A stretch of 9,810 bases of DNA, from contig JAIRKS010000192.1 of assembly GCA_031259905.1 (NCBI GenBank), positions 1 through 9,810 of the forward strand, written 5' to 3'. This DNA is from Odoribacteraceae bacterium (GTDB taxonomy: Bacteria > Bacteroidota > Bacteroidia > Bacteroidales > Marinifilaceae). The notes beneath the pieces were generated by a model that saw only the letters and a list, made by a program, of their open reading frames with translations, did no database searches and was not told the DNA's origin. This document shows positions 1 to 6,848 of this stretch, piece by piece; position 1 is the stretch's first letter, and the number at the start of each line of letters is the position of its first letter. The position numbers and the translations under genes were made by a program.

Positions 1-150
1 TATGATGTATCTCTTCTTCACGTGTACAAGTTTTTTAGTGATCGCCCGGAAGGTCGCGCCCGGGCTGTAACGCGATGCTACGATAAAATCTCAACGATTC
101 CAACCCCCGCCGGGAGAAGGAGTGCCAGGGGCGATGTGATTGATAATTAC

Positions 151-297
151 GTCGATGTCATCGCCGGTCATGCCAACTTTACAGTCGGCCATGTCAACTT
201 TACAGCAAAAAGAGTCGACAGTTTCGCCAATAGTGTCGACACTTTCGCCAATAGTGTCGACATTATTGGCGATTCCTTCGACCCTATTTCCGGTCGT
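151..297. repeat. Seven degenerate 21-bp tandem repeats
   Basis: Seven consecutive 21-bp units start at 151, 172, 193, 214, 235, 256 and 277. Most begin with GTCGA or GTCAA, and the best-matched pair (214 and 235) share GTCGACA followed by TTTCGCCAATAGT. The block is less GC-rich than the flanking genes. Because 21 is a multiple of three, several frames on both strands stay open and read as heptads (VDTFANS on the plus strand, VDTIGES on the minus strand). I see no start site, codon pattern or family match showing that any of these is a real protein. It lies upstream of the M28 peptidase promoter. Confidence 0.85.
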
Positions 298-314
298 GCC
301 GGCAACGGGGTTGT

Positions 315-346
315 ATTGCAAGAGGCAAAAGAAACACGTTTCTTCG
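315..346 (+). promoter_or_regulatory. Probable promoter of the M28 peptidase gene
   Basis: TTTCTTCG at 339-346, followed by CGG, resembles the Bacteroidota -7 element TAnnTTTG and the elements before prs and pstC in this window. ATTG at 315-318, 20 nt upstream, could serve as the -33 TTTG box. The predicted start of transcription would leave a leader of about 30 nt before the GTG start at 382. A 7-bp inverted repeat, AAGAAAC-AC-GTTTCTT at 329-344, overlaps the -7 box. The assignment rests on motif resemblance only. Confidence 0.4.
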
Positions 347-381
347 CGGAAACAACCACCTCGTTAAAAAACAACAATCAC

Positions 382-1728
382 GTGAAACACCTGCTCCTGA
401 TCCTCTCGTGCTGTATCCTTCCCGTCGCGTCATTCGCGCAGGGATCGTTCAAGAAAGACATCCTCTTCCTGTCGTCGGAAGCGCTCGGTGGGAGAGCGCC
501 GGGCGGGCAAGAAGACTCCATCGCCCGGCAATGGATCGCGGCCCGCTTCGCGGGCGCCGGGCTGTCGCCGCTCCCCGGGCACGCCTCCCACGAGCAGGCG
601 TTCGAGGTGATCACCCGCTACTGGTACGACGCGCGCCTGGCGTTGCCCGGGGAGGAGGCCCCGGCATTCGTTCATCACGAGGATTTCCAGGTCATCCGCC
701 ACGGGGAACAGGACTCCCTCTCGCTGGAATGTGTATTCATCGGCGACGGGGTGGGGGAGATCTTGCCGGTAGTCGAGGGCAAGGCCGTGATTCGCTACTC
801 TCGCCCCTTGCCCGCCTCCCTCGGCGGGCGCGGCAAGCGGGCGGGAATGGATGACCTGGTGGCGGCCGGGGCAAAGGCGATTATCCACGTCCACTCCCCC
901 GGCATCCCGATCAGCGAACGGGAATTTCGCTCGCCCGGGGGCGGGAGTTACCCGGTGACGACGCTCACCCTCCTGGCGAGCAACCTGAAGTATTTCGTTG
1001 ACGAGCGACACGCCCGCCGTTACGATTCCCTGTTGACCGTCCCGGGATGCCTGCCGGCGGCCGCGCCCGCGGGAAAGCGCGTGGAGCTGGTCGTGAAAAG
1101 GCACGAGGAACGGGTGACCACGGCCAACGTCACCGGGATCAAGCGGGGAACAACCGGCCGCGTCATGATCATCGGGGCACATCACGACCACCTGGGACGG
1201 GACAAGGTGACGGGCGAGCGCTTCCCGGGAGCGAACGATAACGCGTCGGGAGTGGCCATGCTGCTGGAGCTGGCCGAACGATACAAGGGGGTGACGACCG
1301 CGTGTGACCTCGTCTTCGTGGCCTTCGGGTGCGAGGAGAGGGGGATCCGAGGATCCAGGTATTTCGTGGAGAACCTCCCCGTCGACAAGGAGAAGATCGC
1401 GGTGATGATCAATCTCGACATGCTGGGCGACCTCCGGGACGACACGCTGTACCACGCCGGCTATCACCGCGACTTCCAGCCTTTCCTGGAGAAAGCGGTC
1501 GGCCAAACGGGCATCGCGTTGCAGGAAAAAGATTGCGGGTTGAGCGATCAGGTGCATTTCATGACCCGCGGCATCCCGACGCTGTTTTTCTGTACCGGCG
1601 GGCAAGAGCGCTTCAAGCAATGGCATACCACCGGCGACCGGGAGGAGCTTGTCAATTACGAGGGCATGGCGAGGATCGCGCGACTGCTGGACGACGTGAT
1701 CGCGGCGCTGGACGACGCGGAACGATAA
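382..1728 (+). CDS. Exported M28 family zinc metallopeptidase with PA-like insert
   Basis: The gene encodes a 448-residue predicted co-catalytic zinc peptidase of family M28, probably an aminopeptidase acting outside the inner membrane. The GTG at 382 was chosen because it begins a clear signal peptide (VKHLLLILSCC..., likely cleaved after SFA near residue 19). The frame stays open back to 22, but that part only reads through the 21-bp repeats. The five expected metal ligands can be assigned: H267 in GAHHDHLG, D286 in GANDNASG, E319 in GCEERG with E318 as general base, D346 in NLDMLG, and H415 in QWHTTGD. SDQVHF plus GIPTLFF at 388-403 is the usual C-terminal M28 signature. Residues about 125-180, between the N-terminal segment and the peptidase core, resemble a protease-associated domain. 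The substrate cannot be told from the sequence. The gene is separated from prs by 96 bp and has its own probable promoter. Confidence 0.9.
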   Translation: MKHLLLILSCCILPVASFAQGSFKKDILFLSSEALGGRAPGGQEDSIARQWIAARFAGAGLSPLPGHASHEQAFEVITRYWYDARLALPGEEAPAFVHHEDFQVIRHGEQDSLSLECVFIGDGVGEILPVVEGKAVIRYSRPLPASLGGRGKRAGMDDLVAAGAKAIIHVHSPGIPISEREFRSPGGGSYPVTTLTLLASNLKYFVDERHARRYDSLLTVPGCLPAAAPAGKRVELVVKRHEERVTTANVTGIKRGTTGRVMIIGAHHDHLGRDKVTGERFPGANDNASGVAMLLELAERYKGVTTACDLVFVAFGCEERGIRGSRYFVENLPVDKEKIAVMINLDMLGDLRDDTLYHAGYHRDFQPFLEKAVGQTGIALQEKDCGLSDQVHFMTRGIPTLFFCTGGQERFKQWHTTGDREELVNYEGMARIARLLDDVIAALDDAER

Positions 1729-1780
1729 CCCCTCGGTGCGTTCCGGGAGACATTCCTGTTACGGCCTCGAATTATTTTCC

Positions 1781-1788
1781 TACTTTCG
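1781..1788 (+). promoter_or_regulatory. Probable -7 promoter element of prs
   Basis: TACTTTCG at 1781-1788, followed by CGG, fits TAnnTTTG with T to C at one position. It lies about 36 nt before the prs ATG. No good -33 TTTG box is visible about 20 nt upstream, where the sequence is TGTT. The spacer 1729-1824 holds no recognisable terminator for the preceding peptidase gene, so some read-through into prs is possible. Confidence 0.4.
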
Positions 1789-1824
1789 CGGCAAGAAATC
1801 ACCAGAACTATTAAAATCCATAAC

Positions 1825-2763
1825 ATGTCAACCATTCCTGATGTAAAAGTATTTGCCTGTAAGAACAGCGAGGACATCGCCACGCGCGTGGCCCGGGCCC
1901 TCGGCATAGAACCCGGTAAACGGATATACACGCGATTCAGCGACGGCGAGTTCGGCGTCGGCTACAACGAGACCGTCCGCGGGGAATACGTGTTTATCGT
2001 GCAATCCACGTTTCCTCCTTCCGACAACCTGATGGAGCTGCTCCTGATGATCGACGCGGCGAAACGCGCCTCGGCCTACAAGGTGATCGCCGTCATCCCG
2101 TACTTCGGGTTCGCGCGACAGGACCGCAAGGACAAGCCGCGCGTCGCCATCGGCGCCAAGCTCGTGGCCAACATGCTGCAAGCCGCCGGCGTCGACCGGA
2201 TCGTCACGATGGACTTGCACGCCGACCAGATCCAGGGCTTCTTCGATATTCCCGTCGATCATCTTTACGGCTCGTCGGTCTTCGTGCCTTACATCAAGGA
2301 GCTGGGGATGGAGAACCTCGCCATCGCGTCGCCGGACATCGGCGGGGCGAAGCGGGCCAGCTCGTGGTCAAAGTACCTCAATGCCGACCTCGTGATCTGC
2401 CACAAGACCCGCGAAAAGGAAAACGAGGTGGCCGAGATGAAGGTGATCGGGAACGTGAGGGGAAAGAATATCATCATCGTGGATGACATGATCGATACCG
2501 CGGGGACAATATGCAAGGCCGCCACCCTGTTGCGCAAGAAAGGCGCCGCGAGCGTGCGCGCCGTGGCCTCTCACGCCGTGCTCTCCGGCAACGCTTACGA
2601 GAGGATCGAGAAATCGAAACTCTCCGAGGTGCTCTTCACCGACTCCATCCCGCAGAAGCGCCCGTCCCCCAAGATCAAGGTCATATCCACGGCCGGGATG
2701 TTCGCCGAGACAATCCGAAACATCCGGGAGCATCGCTCGATCAGCGACCATTTCCTGTTCTAA
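1825..2763 (+). CDS. prs: Ribose-phosphate pyrophosphokinase (PRPP synthetase)
   Basis: This cytoplasmic enzyme makes 5-phosphoribosyl-1-pyrophosphate from ribose 5-phosphate and ATP, feeding purine, pyrimidine, histidine, tryptophan and NAD synthesis. The 312-residue length is typical of class I enzymes. Visible motifs are RFSDGE at 37-42, RQDRKDKPR at 98-106 in the ATP-binding region, the metal and ATP site DLHADQIQGFFDIP at 130-143, SPDIGGAKRA at 169-178, the catalytic flexible-loop residues K194 and R196 in HKTREKEN, and the PRPP-binding loop VDDMIDTAGT at 219-228. The ATG at 1825 gives the expected N-terminus; the leader is A-rich without a strong Shine-Dalgarno. The final TAA overlaps the end of the convergent kinase gene by 4 bp, and no terminator lies between them. 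Confidence 0.97.
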   Translation: MSTIPDVKVFACKNSEDIATRVARALGIEPGKRIYTRFSDGEFGVGYNETVRGEYVFIVQSTFPPSDNLMELLLMIDAAKRASAYKVIAVIPYFGFARQDRKDKPRVAIGAKLVANMLQAAGVDRIVTMDLHADQIQGFFDIPVDHLYGSSVFVPYIKELGMENLAIASPDIGGAKRASSWSKYLNADLVICHKTREKENEVAEMKVIGNVRGKNIIIVDDMIDTAGTICKAATLLRKKGAASVRAVASHAVLSGNAYERIEKSKLSEVLFTDSIPQKRPSPKIKVISTAGMFAETIRNIREHRSISDHFLF

Positions 2764-4499
2764 GATTCCCGCGGGAGGCCGAAGAGGAACTCCAGCCCGC
2801 CGCCCGCCCTGTTTTTCACGACAATCGTCCCCTTGTGGAAGGCGACGGCATTCTTCACGATGGAGAGGCCGAGGCCGGAGCCACCGGTGTCGCGGGTACG
2901 TCCCTCGTTGATGCGGTAGAAGCGCTCGAAGAGGCGATTCAGGTGGCGCTCGTCGGGAATACCGACGCCCGTGTCCGAGTAAGAGAAATAATAAAAACGC
3001 TTGTCCTCGCGATAGAGATTGACCCGCACGACGGCGTCGTTCCCGGCGTAGCGGATGGCGTTATCGGTGAGATTGCGGAAAATCGAGTAAATCAAGTTCC
3101 TGTTCCCCTTGACGCGGGTATCCCCGGGCATCTCCCAGGTCACGCGGATATTCTTCTCCCGGAGGGAGATCTCGAGATCGCTCCTCAAGTCGGCCAGCAA
3201 ATCGGGGATATTCACCGGCTCGAGCTGGAACGACTGCGGGGCGTCCTCGATCTTCGTGATCAGGCTCATATCCTGAATCAACTCGGAGAGGGCCAGCACC
3301 TGGTTATAGGCGCTACGGATAAAATGGCGCTCCTTGTCCGGCTCCAGCGCTCGGCTCAGCACCGTTTCCAGGCAACCGCGTATAGCGGTGACGGGAGTAC
3401 GCAACTCGTGAGTGATATTCCCGGTCATTTCCTGCTTGAGGAGCCTCGTTTTTTCCTGGTTAGTGACATCGTTAATGATAATCTCGAAACTCTTATCGTC
3501 GAAAAGATTCACGCGGAGGGCGAAATTCTTCCCGTGCTTGTTGACGCGCGTCTCGAAATAAGCGTCCCTGTTTGCGCTATCCACGCTGGAGGCGAGGAAA
3601 GAGGAGATCGGCTCGAAAGCCTTGTCGGAGAAGAGCAGCGCGGGATCCCCGTTGGCCTCGTCGGTAATCGTGTTCAGGTACTGTATGAAGAGGCTGTTGT
3701 AGAACTCCACCGACCCGTCGGCGGAGAAGAAGCAGACGCCCTCCTCGAGGCCGTGGACGTGCTGGAGCAACTTCTCTCGTTCGAGCGCGATGGCCCTCTT
3801 GCTCTCCTTGAGGCGGTGATAATTCTCGGCGATCTTGGTGACGATCTCCCCCAGCTCGTCGCGGGAGACTGGCGCGACGAAGGGAATCTCCCCCTCGCGA
3901 TCCACGGCGTTGGTGAAATCGCGTAGCTGGCGGATAGACCTCCCGAAGCGGCGAGAGATGTAATTCGCGAGCGTCATCACGACGATAAAGAGGAGCGCGA
4001 TGTAATAGAGAAAGAGATTCCCTGGCTGGAGGAAATCGCGGACGCGGATATCGTTGGGGAGGGCCACGCGGATGAACTGCCCGTCGGCGAGGCGCGCGCG
4101 GTAGAGGTACTCGCGATCGTTCGAGGTAGAGACGCGGGTATCGCTGCCCACGCCCCTCGTCCGGGCGGCGACGATCTCCGGGCGCGTGGCGTGATTCTCG
4201 AGCGATGCCGTCTCGCGGATCGTGTTATCATAGATCACGACGCCCGCGCTGTCGACCAGCGTGAGGCGAAGCTCCGGCGGGAAGAGGAAGAGCAGGCTGT
4301 CGAGCGCCCGCGGGAGGTTGACGCCGGGACGTTTCGAGATCGCGCGCGCCGTGCCGATGTACGCGTCGAGGCGTTCTTCCAGCGCCCTGGTCTTGTACTC
4401 CCGCTCGCCGGCCCGCTCGAACCAGGCGACGCCGAGGGTAAACAACGCGAAGATCGCGAGGAAGCAGATGAAGAGTCGCTGCCCGTAACTGACTTTCAT
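2760..4499 (-). CDS. phoR: PhoR-like membrane sensor histidine kinase
   Basis: A 579-residue inner-membrane kinase expected to phosphorylate the regulator encoded just upstream. Domains in order: TM1 about 8-27, a periplasmic domain of about 130 residues, TM2 about 162-180, a HAMP-like linker about 181-235, a PAS-like domain about 245-345, the HisKA H-box NITHELRTPVTAIRG with phosphoacceptor H364, and an HATPase domain with N-box NLTDNAIRYA (476-485), G1 DTGVGIP (509-515), F-box FERFYR (524-529) and G2 GGSGLGLS (539-546). All catalytic residues are present. The start codon overlaps the regulator stop (ATGA), so translation is probably coupled. The PhoR assignment rests on architecture plus position behind pstCAB. 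The sizeable periplasmic domain recalls Gram-positive PhoR more than the E. coli protein, and its ligand is unknown. Confidence 0.88.
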   Translation of the reverse strand: MKVSYGQRLFICFLAIFALFTLGVAWFERAGEREYKTRALEERLDAYIGTARAISKRPGVNLPRALDSLLFLFPPELRLTLVDSAGVVIYDNTIRETASLENHATRPEIVAARTRGVGSDTRVSTSNDREYLYRARLADGQFIRVALPNDIRVRDFLQPGNLFLYYIALLFIVVMTLANYISRRFGRSIRQLRDFTNAVDREGEIPFVAPVSRDELGEIVTKIAENYHRLKESKRAIALEREKLLQHVHGLEEGVCFFSADGSVEFYNSLFIQYLNTITDEANGDPALLFSDKAFEPISSFLASSVDSANRDAYFETRVNKHGKNFALRVNLFDDKSFEIIINDVTNQEKTRLLKQEMTGNITHELRTPVTAIRGCLETVLSRALEPDKERHFIRSAYNQVLALSELIQDMSLITKIEDAPQSFQLEPVNIPDLLADLRSDLEISLREKNIRVTWEMPGDTRVKGNRNLIYSIFRNLTDNAIRYAGNDAVVRVNLYREDKRFYYFSYSDTGVGIPDERHLNRLFERFYRINEGRTRDTGGSGLGLSIVKNAVAFHKGTIVVKNRAGGGLEFLFGLPRES

Positions 4500-5182
4500 A
4501 AATTGATGGTATTAAACCGGTAGCCGTATCCCGACCGGTTGGAGATAAGCGAGGCGCGCGCGCCCAGTTTCTTGCGGAGGCGGGTGACGTGGACGTCCAC
4601 CGTGCGTTCGGTGATGAAGGGGGTCTCCTTCCAGACGCTGTCGATGATCTCCCCGCGGGAGAAGATCCGTTCGGGACTTCCCGCGAGCAGCGCGAACAGC
4701 TCGAACTCGGTCTTCGTCAGCAGGACGCGCTCCTTCCCGACGATGACCTCCTTCAGCTCGAGGTCGACGGTGACGTCGCCGAAGAACAACTTGCGCGTGG
4801 CGAGCGGGCGCGGCTGGTCGTAACGTTTCAGGACGGCCTTCACGCGGGCGACGACCTCTTTAATAGAAAAAGGCTTGGAGATATAATCGTCGCCCCCCAC
4901 GGAGAAGCCCGTGAGCATGTCATTCTCCGTGTCCTTCGCCGTGAGGAAGATCACGGGCACCTGGTTCTTGTTCCGCCTCAGGATCTCCGTCAGCTTGTAC
5001 CCCGACATCCCTCCCATCATCACGTCCAGGAGGATCAGCGAGAACGCCGGCGTGAGTTTATCGAGCGCCTCCTCGGCGGAATAAGCGCAAGTAATATCGA
5101 ACCCCTCGTTGGTGAGGTTAAACTCGAGGATTTCACAAATGACGGCGTCGTCGTCAACGATAAGGATCTTGGGAGGTATCAT
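4496..5182 (-). CDS. phoB: PhoB-like OmpR-family response regulator
   Basis: A 228-residue DNA-binding regulator with an N-terminal receiver domain and a C-terminal winged helix. The receiver shows acidic residues D10-D12 in ILIVDDDAV, phosphoacceptor D53 in LILLDVMM, T81 in FLTAKD and K103 in SKPFS. The winged-helix domain covers about 130-225, with the recognition-helix region TERTVDVHVTRLRKKLG and the closing SGYGYRF. I chose the ATG at 5182 because it gives the canonical MIPPKILIVDDD start. The frame is open to 5260, but that extension overlaps the end of pstB and carries no domain. A purine-rich AAGAAGAG precedes the start. Family membership is certain. The PhoB identity is inferred from the partner kinase, the pst context and the Pho-box-like repeats upstream of pstC. 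Confidence 0.9.
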   Translation of the reverse strand: MIPPKILIVDDDAVICEILEFNLTNEGFDITCAYSAEEALDKLTPAFSLILLDVMMGGMSGYKLTEILRRNKNQVPVIFLTAKDTENDMLTGFSVGGDDYISKPFSIKEVVARVKAVLKRYDQPRPLATRKLFFGDVTVDLELKEVIVGKERVLLTKTEFELFALLAGSPERIFSRGEIIDSVWKETPFITERTVDVHVTRLRKKLGARASLISNRSGYGYRFNTINL

Positions 5183-5198
5183 CTCTTCTTTTTTTGTA

Positions 5199-5206
5199 CA
5201 AATGTA
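5199..5206 (-). promoter_or_regulatory. Probable internal -7 promoter element before phoB
   Basis: On the minus strand, TACATTTG exactly fits the Bacteroidota -7 consensus TAnnTTTG. It sits in the 61-bp gap between pstB and the regulator, about 16 nt before the regulator start, which implies a short leader. No -33 box and no Pho-like repeat is seen upstream. If real, it would give basal phoBR expression independent of the pst promoter. Confidence 0.45.
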
Positions 5207-5243
5207 AGCTATTTCACGCGAGCGCGACGTGTCGACCGGCGGG

Positions 5244-5990
5244 TTACCCGAACCTGCCATTGACGTAATTCCGCGTTTGTTCGTTGACGGGATCCGAGAA
5301 GATCATCCTCGTCTCCCCGAACTCCACCAGCTCACCCATCATGAAGAAGCCCGTTTTATCGCTCACGCGCGCGGCCTGCTGCATGTTATGCGTCACGATC
5401 ACGATCGTGTAATCCCGCTTCAGGTCGGCGATCAGCTCCTCGATCTTCGACGTGGAGATCGGGTCGAGCGCCGAGGCAGGCTCGTCCATCAGCAGCACGG
5501 ACGGGGAGACGGCCAGCGCGCGGGCGATACACAAGCGTTGCTGCTGCCCGCCGGAGAGGGCGAAGGCCGACTCGCGCAGCTTGTCCTTCACCTCCCCCCA
5601 GAGCGCGGCGGCGCGCAGGGAGGCCTCCACGCGGCAGGCGATAAACGACTTGTCGCGGACGTCGTTGACGCGCAACCCGTACGCCACGTTCTCGAAGATC
5701 GACTTCGGGAAGGGGTTCGGCTTCTGGAACACCATCCCCACGCGCTTGCGCAGCTCGTCGACGGCGACCGACTTGTGGTAGATGTCCTCCCCGTCGATCA
5801 GGCACTCTCCCGACACGCGCGTGTCGTCGATCAGGTCATTCATCCGGTTAAAGAGGCGCAGGAACGTGCTCTTCCCGCATCCCGACGGGCCGATGAGCGC
5901 CGTCACCGTCCGCGCCTCCATCCTCATGCTGATATCCTTCAGCGCGTGGAAGCCGGAGTAATAAAAATCAACGTGTTTTGTCTCTATCAT
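5244..5990 (-). CDS. pstB: Phosphate ABC transporter ATP-binding protein PstB
   Basis: The 248-residue cytoplasmic ATPase powers phosphate import through PstC and PstA. It has Walker A GPSGCGKST at 34-42, the Q-loop region FQKPNPFPKSI starting at 88 (Q89), the PstB-type signature LSGGQQQR at 145-152, Walker B VLLMDEP at 165-171 with the D-loop SALD, and the H-loop histidine H201 in VTHNMQQAARVSD. FQKPNPFP and THNMQQAARVSD are characteristic of PstB among ABC ATPases. Length is near the family norm of about 250. The ATG follows the pstA stop by only 3 bp, indicating co-transcription. In many genomes phoU follows pstB; here a two-component pair does. Confidence 0.97.
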   Translation of the reverse strand: MIETKHVDFYYSGFHALKDISMRMEARTVTALIGPSGCGKSTFLRLFNRMNDLIDDTRVSGECLIDGEDIYHKSVAVDELRKRVGMVFQKPNPFPKSIFENVAYGLRVNDVRDKSFIACRVEASLRAAALWGEVKDKLRESAFALSGGQQQRLCIARALAVSPSVLLMDEPASALDPISTSKIEELIADLKRDYTIVIVTHNMQQAARVSDKTGFFMMGELVEFGETRMIFSDPVNEQTRNYVNGRFG

Positions 5991-5993
5991 GAT

Positions 5994-6848
5994 TCAATCC
6001 ATTTTTGTTTTCTTTCCCAGGCGCAGCCGCGTCGCGGTCGCCAGCAAGTTCATCACGAGAACGATCGCCACCAGCACGAGCGCCGTCCCGTAAGCCATCG
6101 GGCGCGACGCCTCGATATCCGTGCCGCTGGTAGCGATAACGTACAGGTGGTAGGGCAGCGCCATCACCTGGTCGAAGATCCCCGACGGCAGGCGCGGCAG
6201 GAAATAAGCCGCCACCGTGAAGAGGATCGGTGCCGTCTCGCCGGACACCCTGCCGACCGAGAGGATCAGTCCCGTCAGGATGTTCGGCATGGCGACGGGC
6301 AGCGTCACCCGGAAGATCGTCTGCAGCTTCCCGGCGCCGAGCGCGTAGCTCCCCGCGCGGTAAGAGCCGGGGATCGCCTTCAGCGCCTCCTCCGTCGTCC
6401 GGATCACCAGCGGCAGCGCCAGCAGCGCCAGCGTGAACGAGCCGGCCAGGATCGAGTCCCCGAAGCCAAAGGCCTGCACGAACAGCGCCATCCCGAACAG
6501 CCCGAAGACGATCGACGGGATACCCCCCAGGTTGTTCGTCATCACGCGGATGACCCGCGCCACCCACTTGTTACGGAGGTACTCGTGGATGTATATCCCC
6601 GACATCACCCCCACCGGGAAGGCGATCGCGACGCTACCGGCGACCAGGCAGAGCGTCCCGACGATCGCCGGGAAGATACCGCCGGCGCTCATCCCCTCCT
6701 CCGGCGACGCCGTCAGGAACTCCCAGCTGATCACCCCGGCGCCGTTGTAGACGATAAAACCCAGGATGTAGAACAACACCCCCACCACGAGGAAACCCAG
6801 CAGGCGGAACGTCGCGAAGGCGATCGACTGTTTCAGCTTCTTGTTCAC
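5994..6848 (-). CDS. pstA: Phosphate ABC transporter permease PstA
   Basis: A 284-residue inner-membrane permease that pairs with PstC to form the phosphate channel. Hydrophobic segments lie near residues 14-35, 58-83, 107-127, 133-153, 190-212 and 252-272, matching the six-helix Pst permease fold. The PstB-docking EAA loop is visible as YRAGSYALGAGKLQTIF at 163-179, preceded by RTTEEALKAIP. NNLGGIPSIVFGLFG and SGETAPILFT are typical PstA motifs. The start is GTG, overlapping the pstC stop as GTGA, so translation is probably coupled to pstC. Confidence 0.96.
   Translation of the reverse strand: MNKKLKQSIAFATFRLLGFLVVGVLFYILGFIVYNGAGVISWEFLTASPEEGMSAGGIFPAIVGTLCLVAGSVAIAFPVGVMSGIYIHEYLRNKWVARVIRVMTNNLGGIPSIVFGLFGMALFVQAFGFGDSILAGSFTLALLALPLVIRTTEEALKAIPGSYRAGSYALGAGKLQTIFRVTLPVAMPNILTGLILSVGRVSGETAPILFTVAAYFLPRLPSGIFDQVMALPYHLYVIATSGTDIEASRPMAYGTALVLVAIVLVMNLLATATRLRLGKKTKMD

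Noticed and set aside
50..77. GC-rich inverted repeat GCCCGG...CCGGGC as a terminator
   Set aside because: Neither strand has a T-run directly after the stem.
91..321. Minus-strand 76-residue heptad-repeat ORF
   Set aside because: Open because the repeat length is a multiple of three; no start signal, terminator or family match, and the other strand is equally open.
22..381. N-terminal extension of the M28 peptidase frame by 120 residues
   Set aside because: It translates through the 21-bp repeats, while the GTG at 382 begins a clear signal peptide directly downstream of a promoter-like site.
388..1600. Loss of a zinc ligand because the peptidase has SDQVHF instead of SDH
   Set aside because: In M28 enzymes the fifth ligand is the histidine of the later HTT motif, present here as QWHTTGD (H415), so the site is complete.
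2511..3926. Plus-strand 471-residue ORF opposite the histidine kinase
   Set aside because: Shadow of the kinase gene, which has every catalytic motif on the minus strand.
5183..5260. Upstream extension of the response regulator
   Set aside because: It overlaps the end of pstB and would lie across the probable internal promoter; the canonical receiver-domain start is at 5182.
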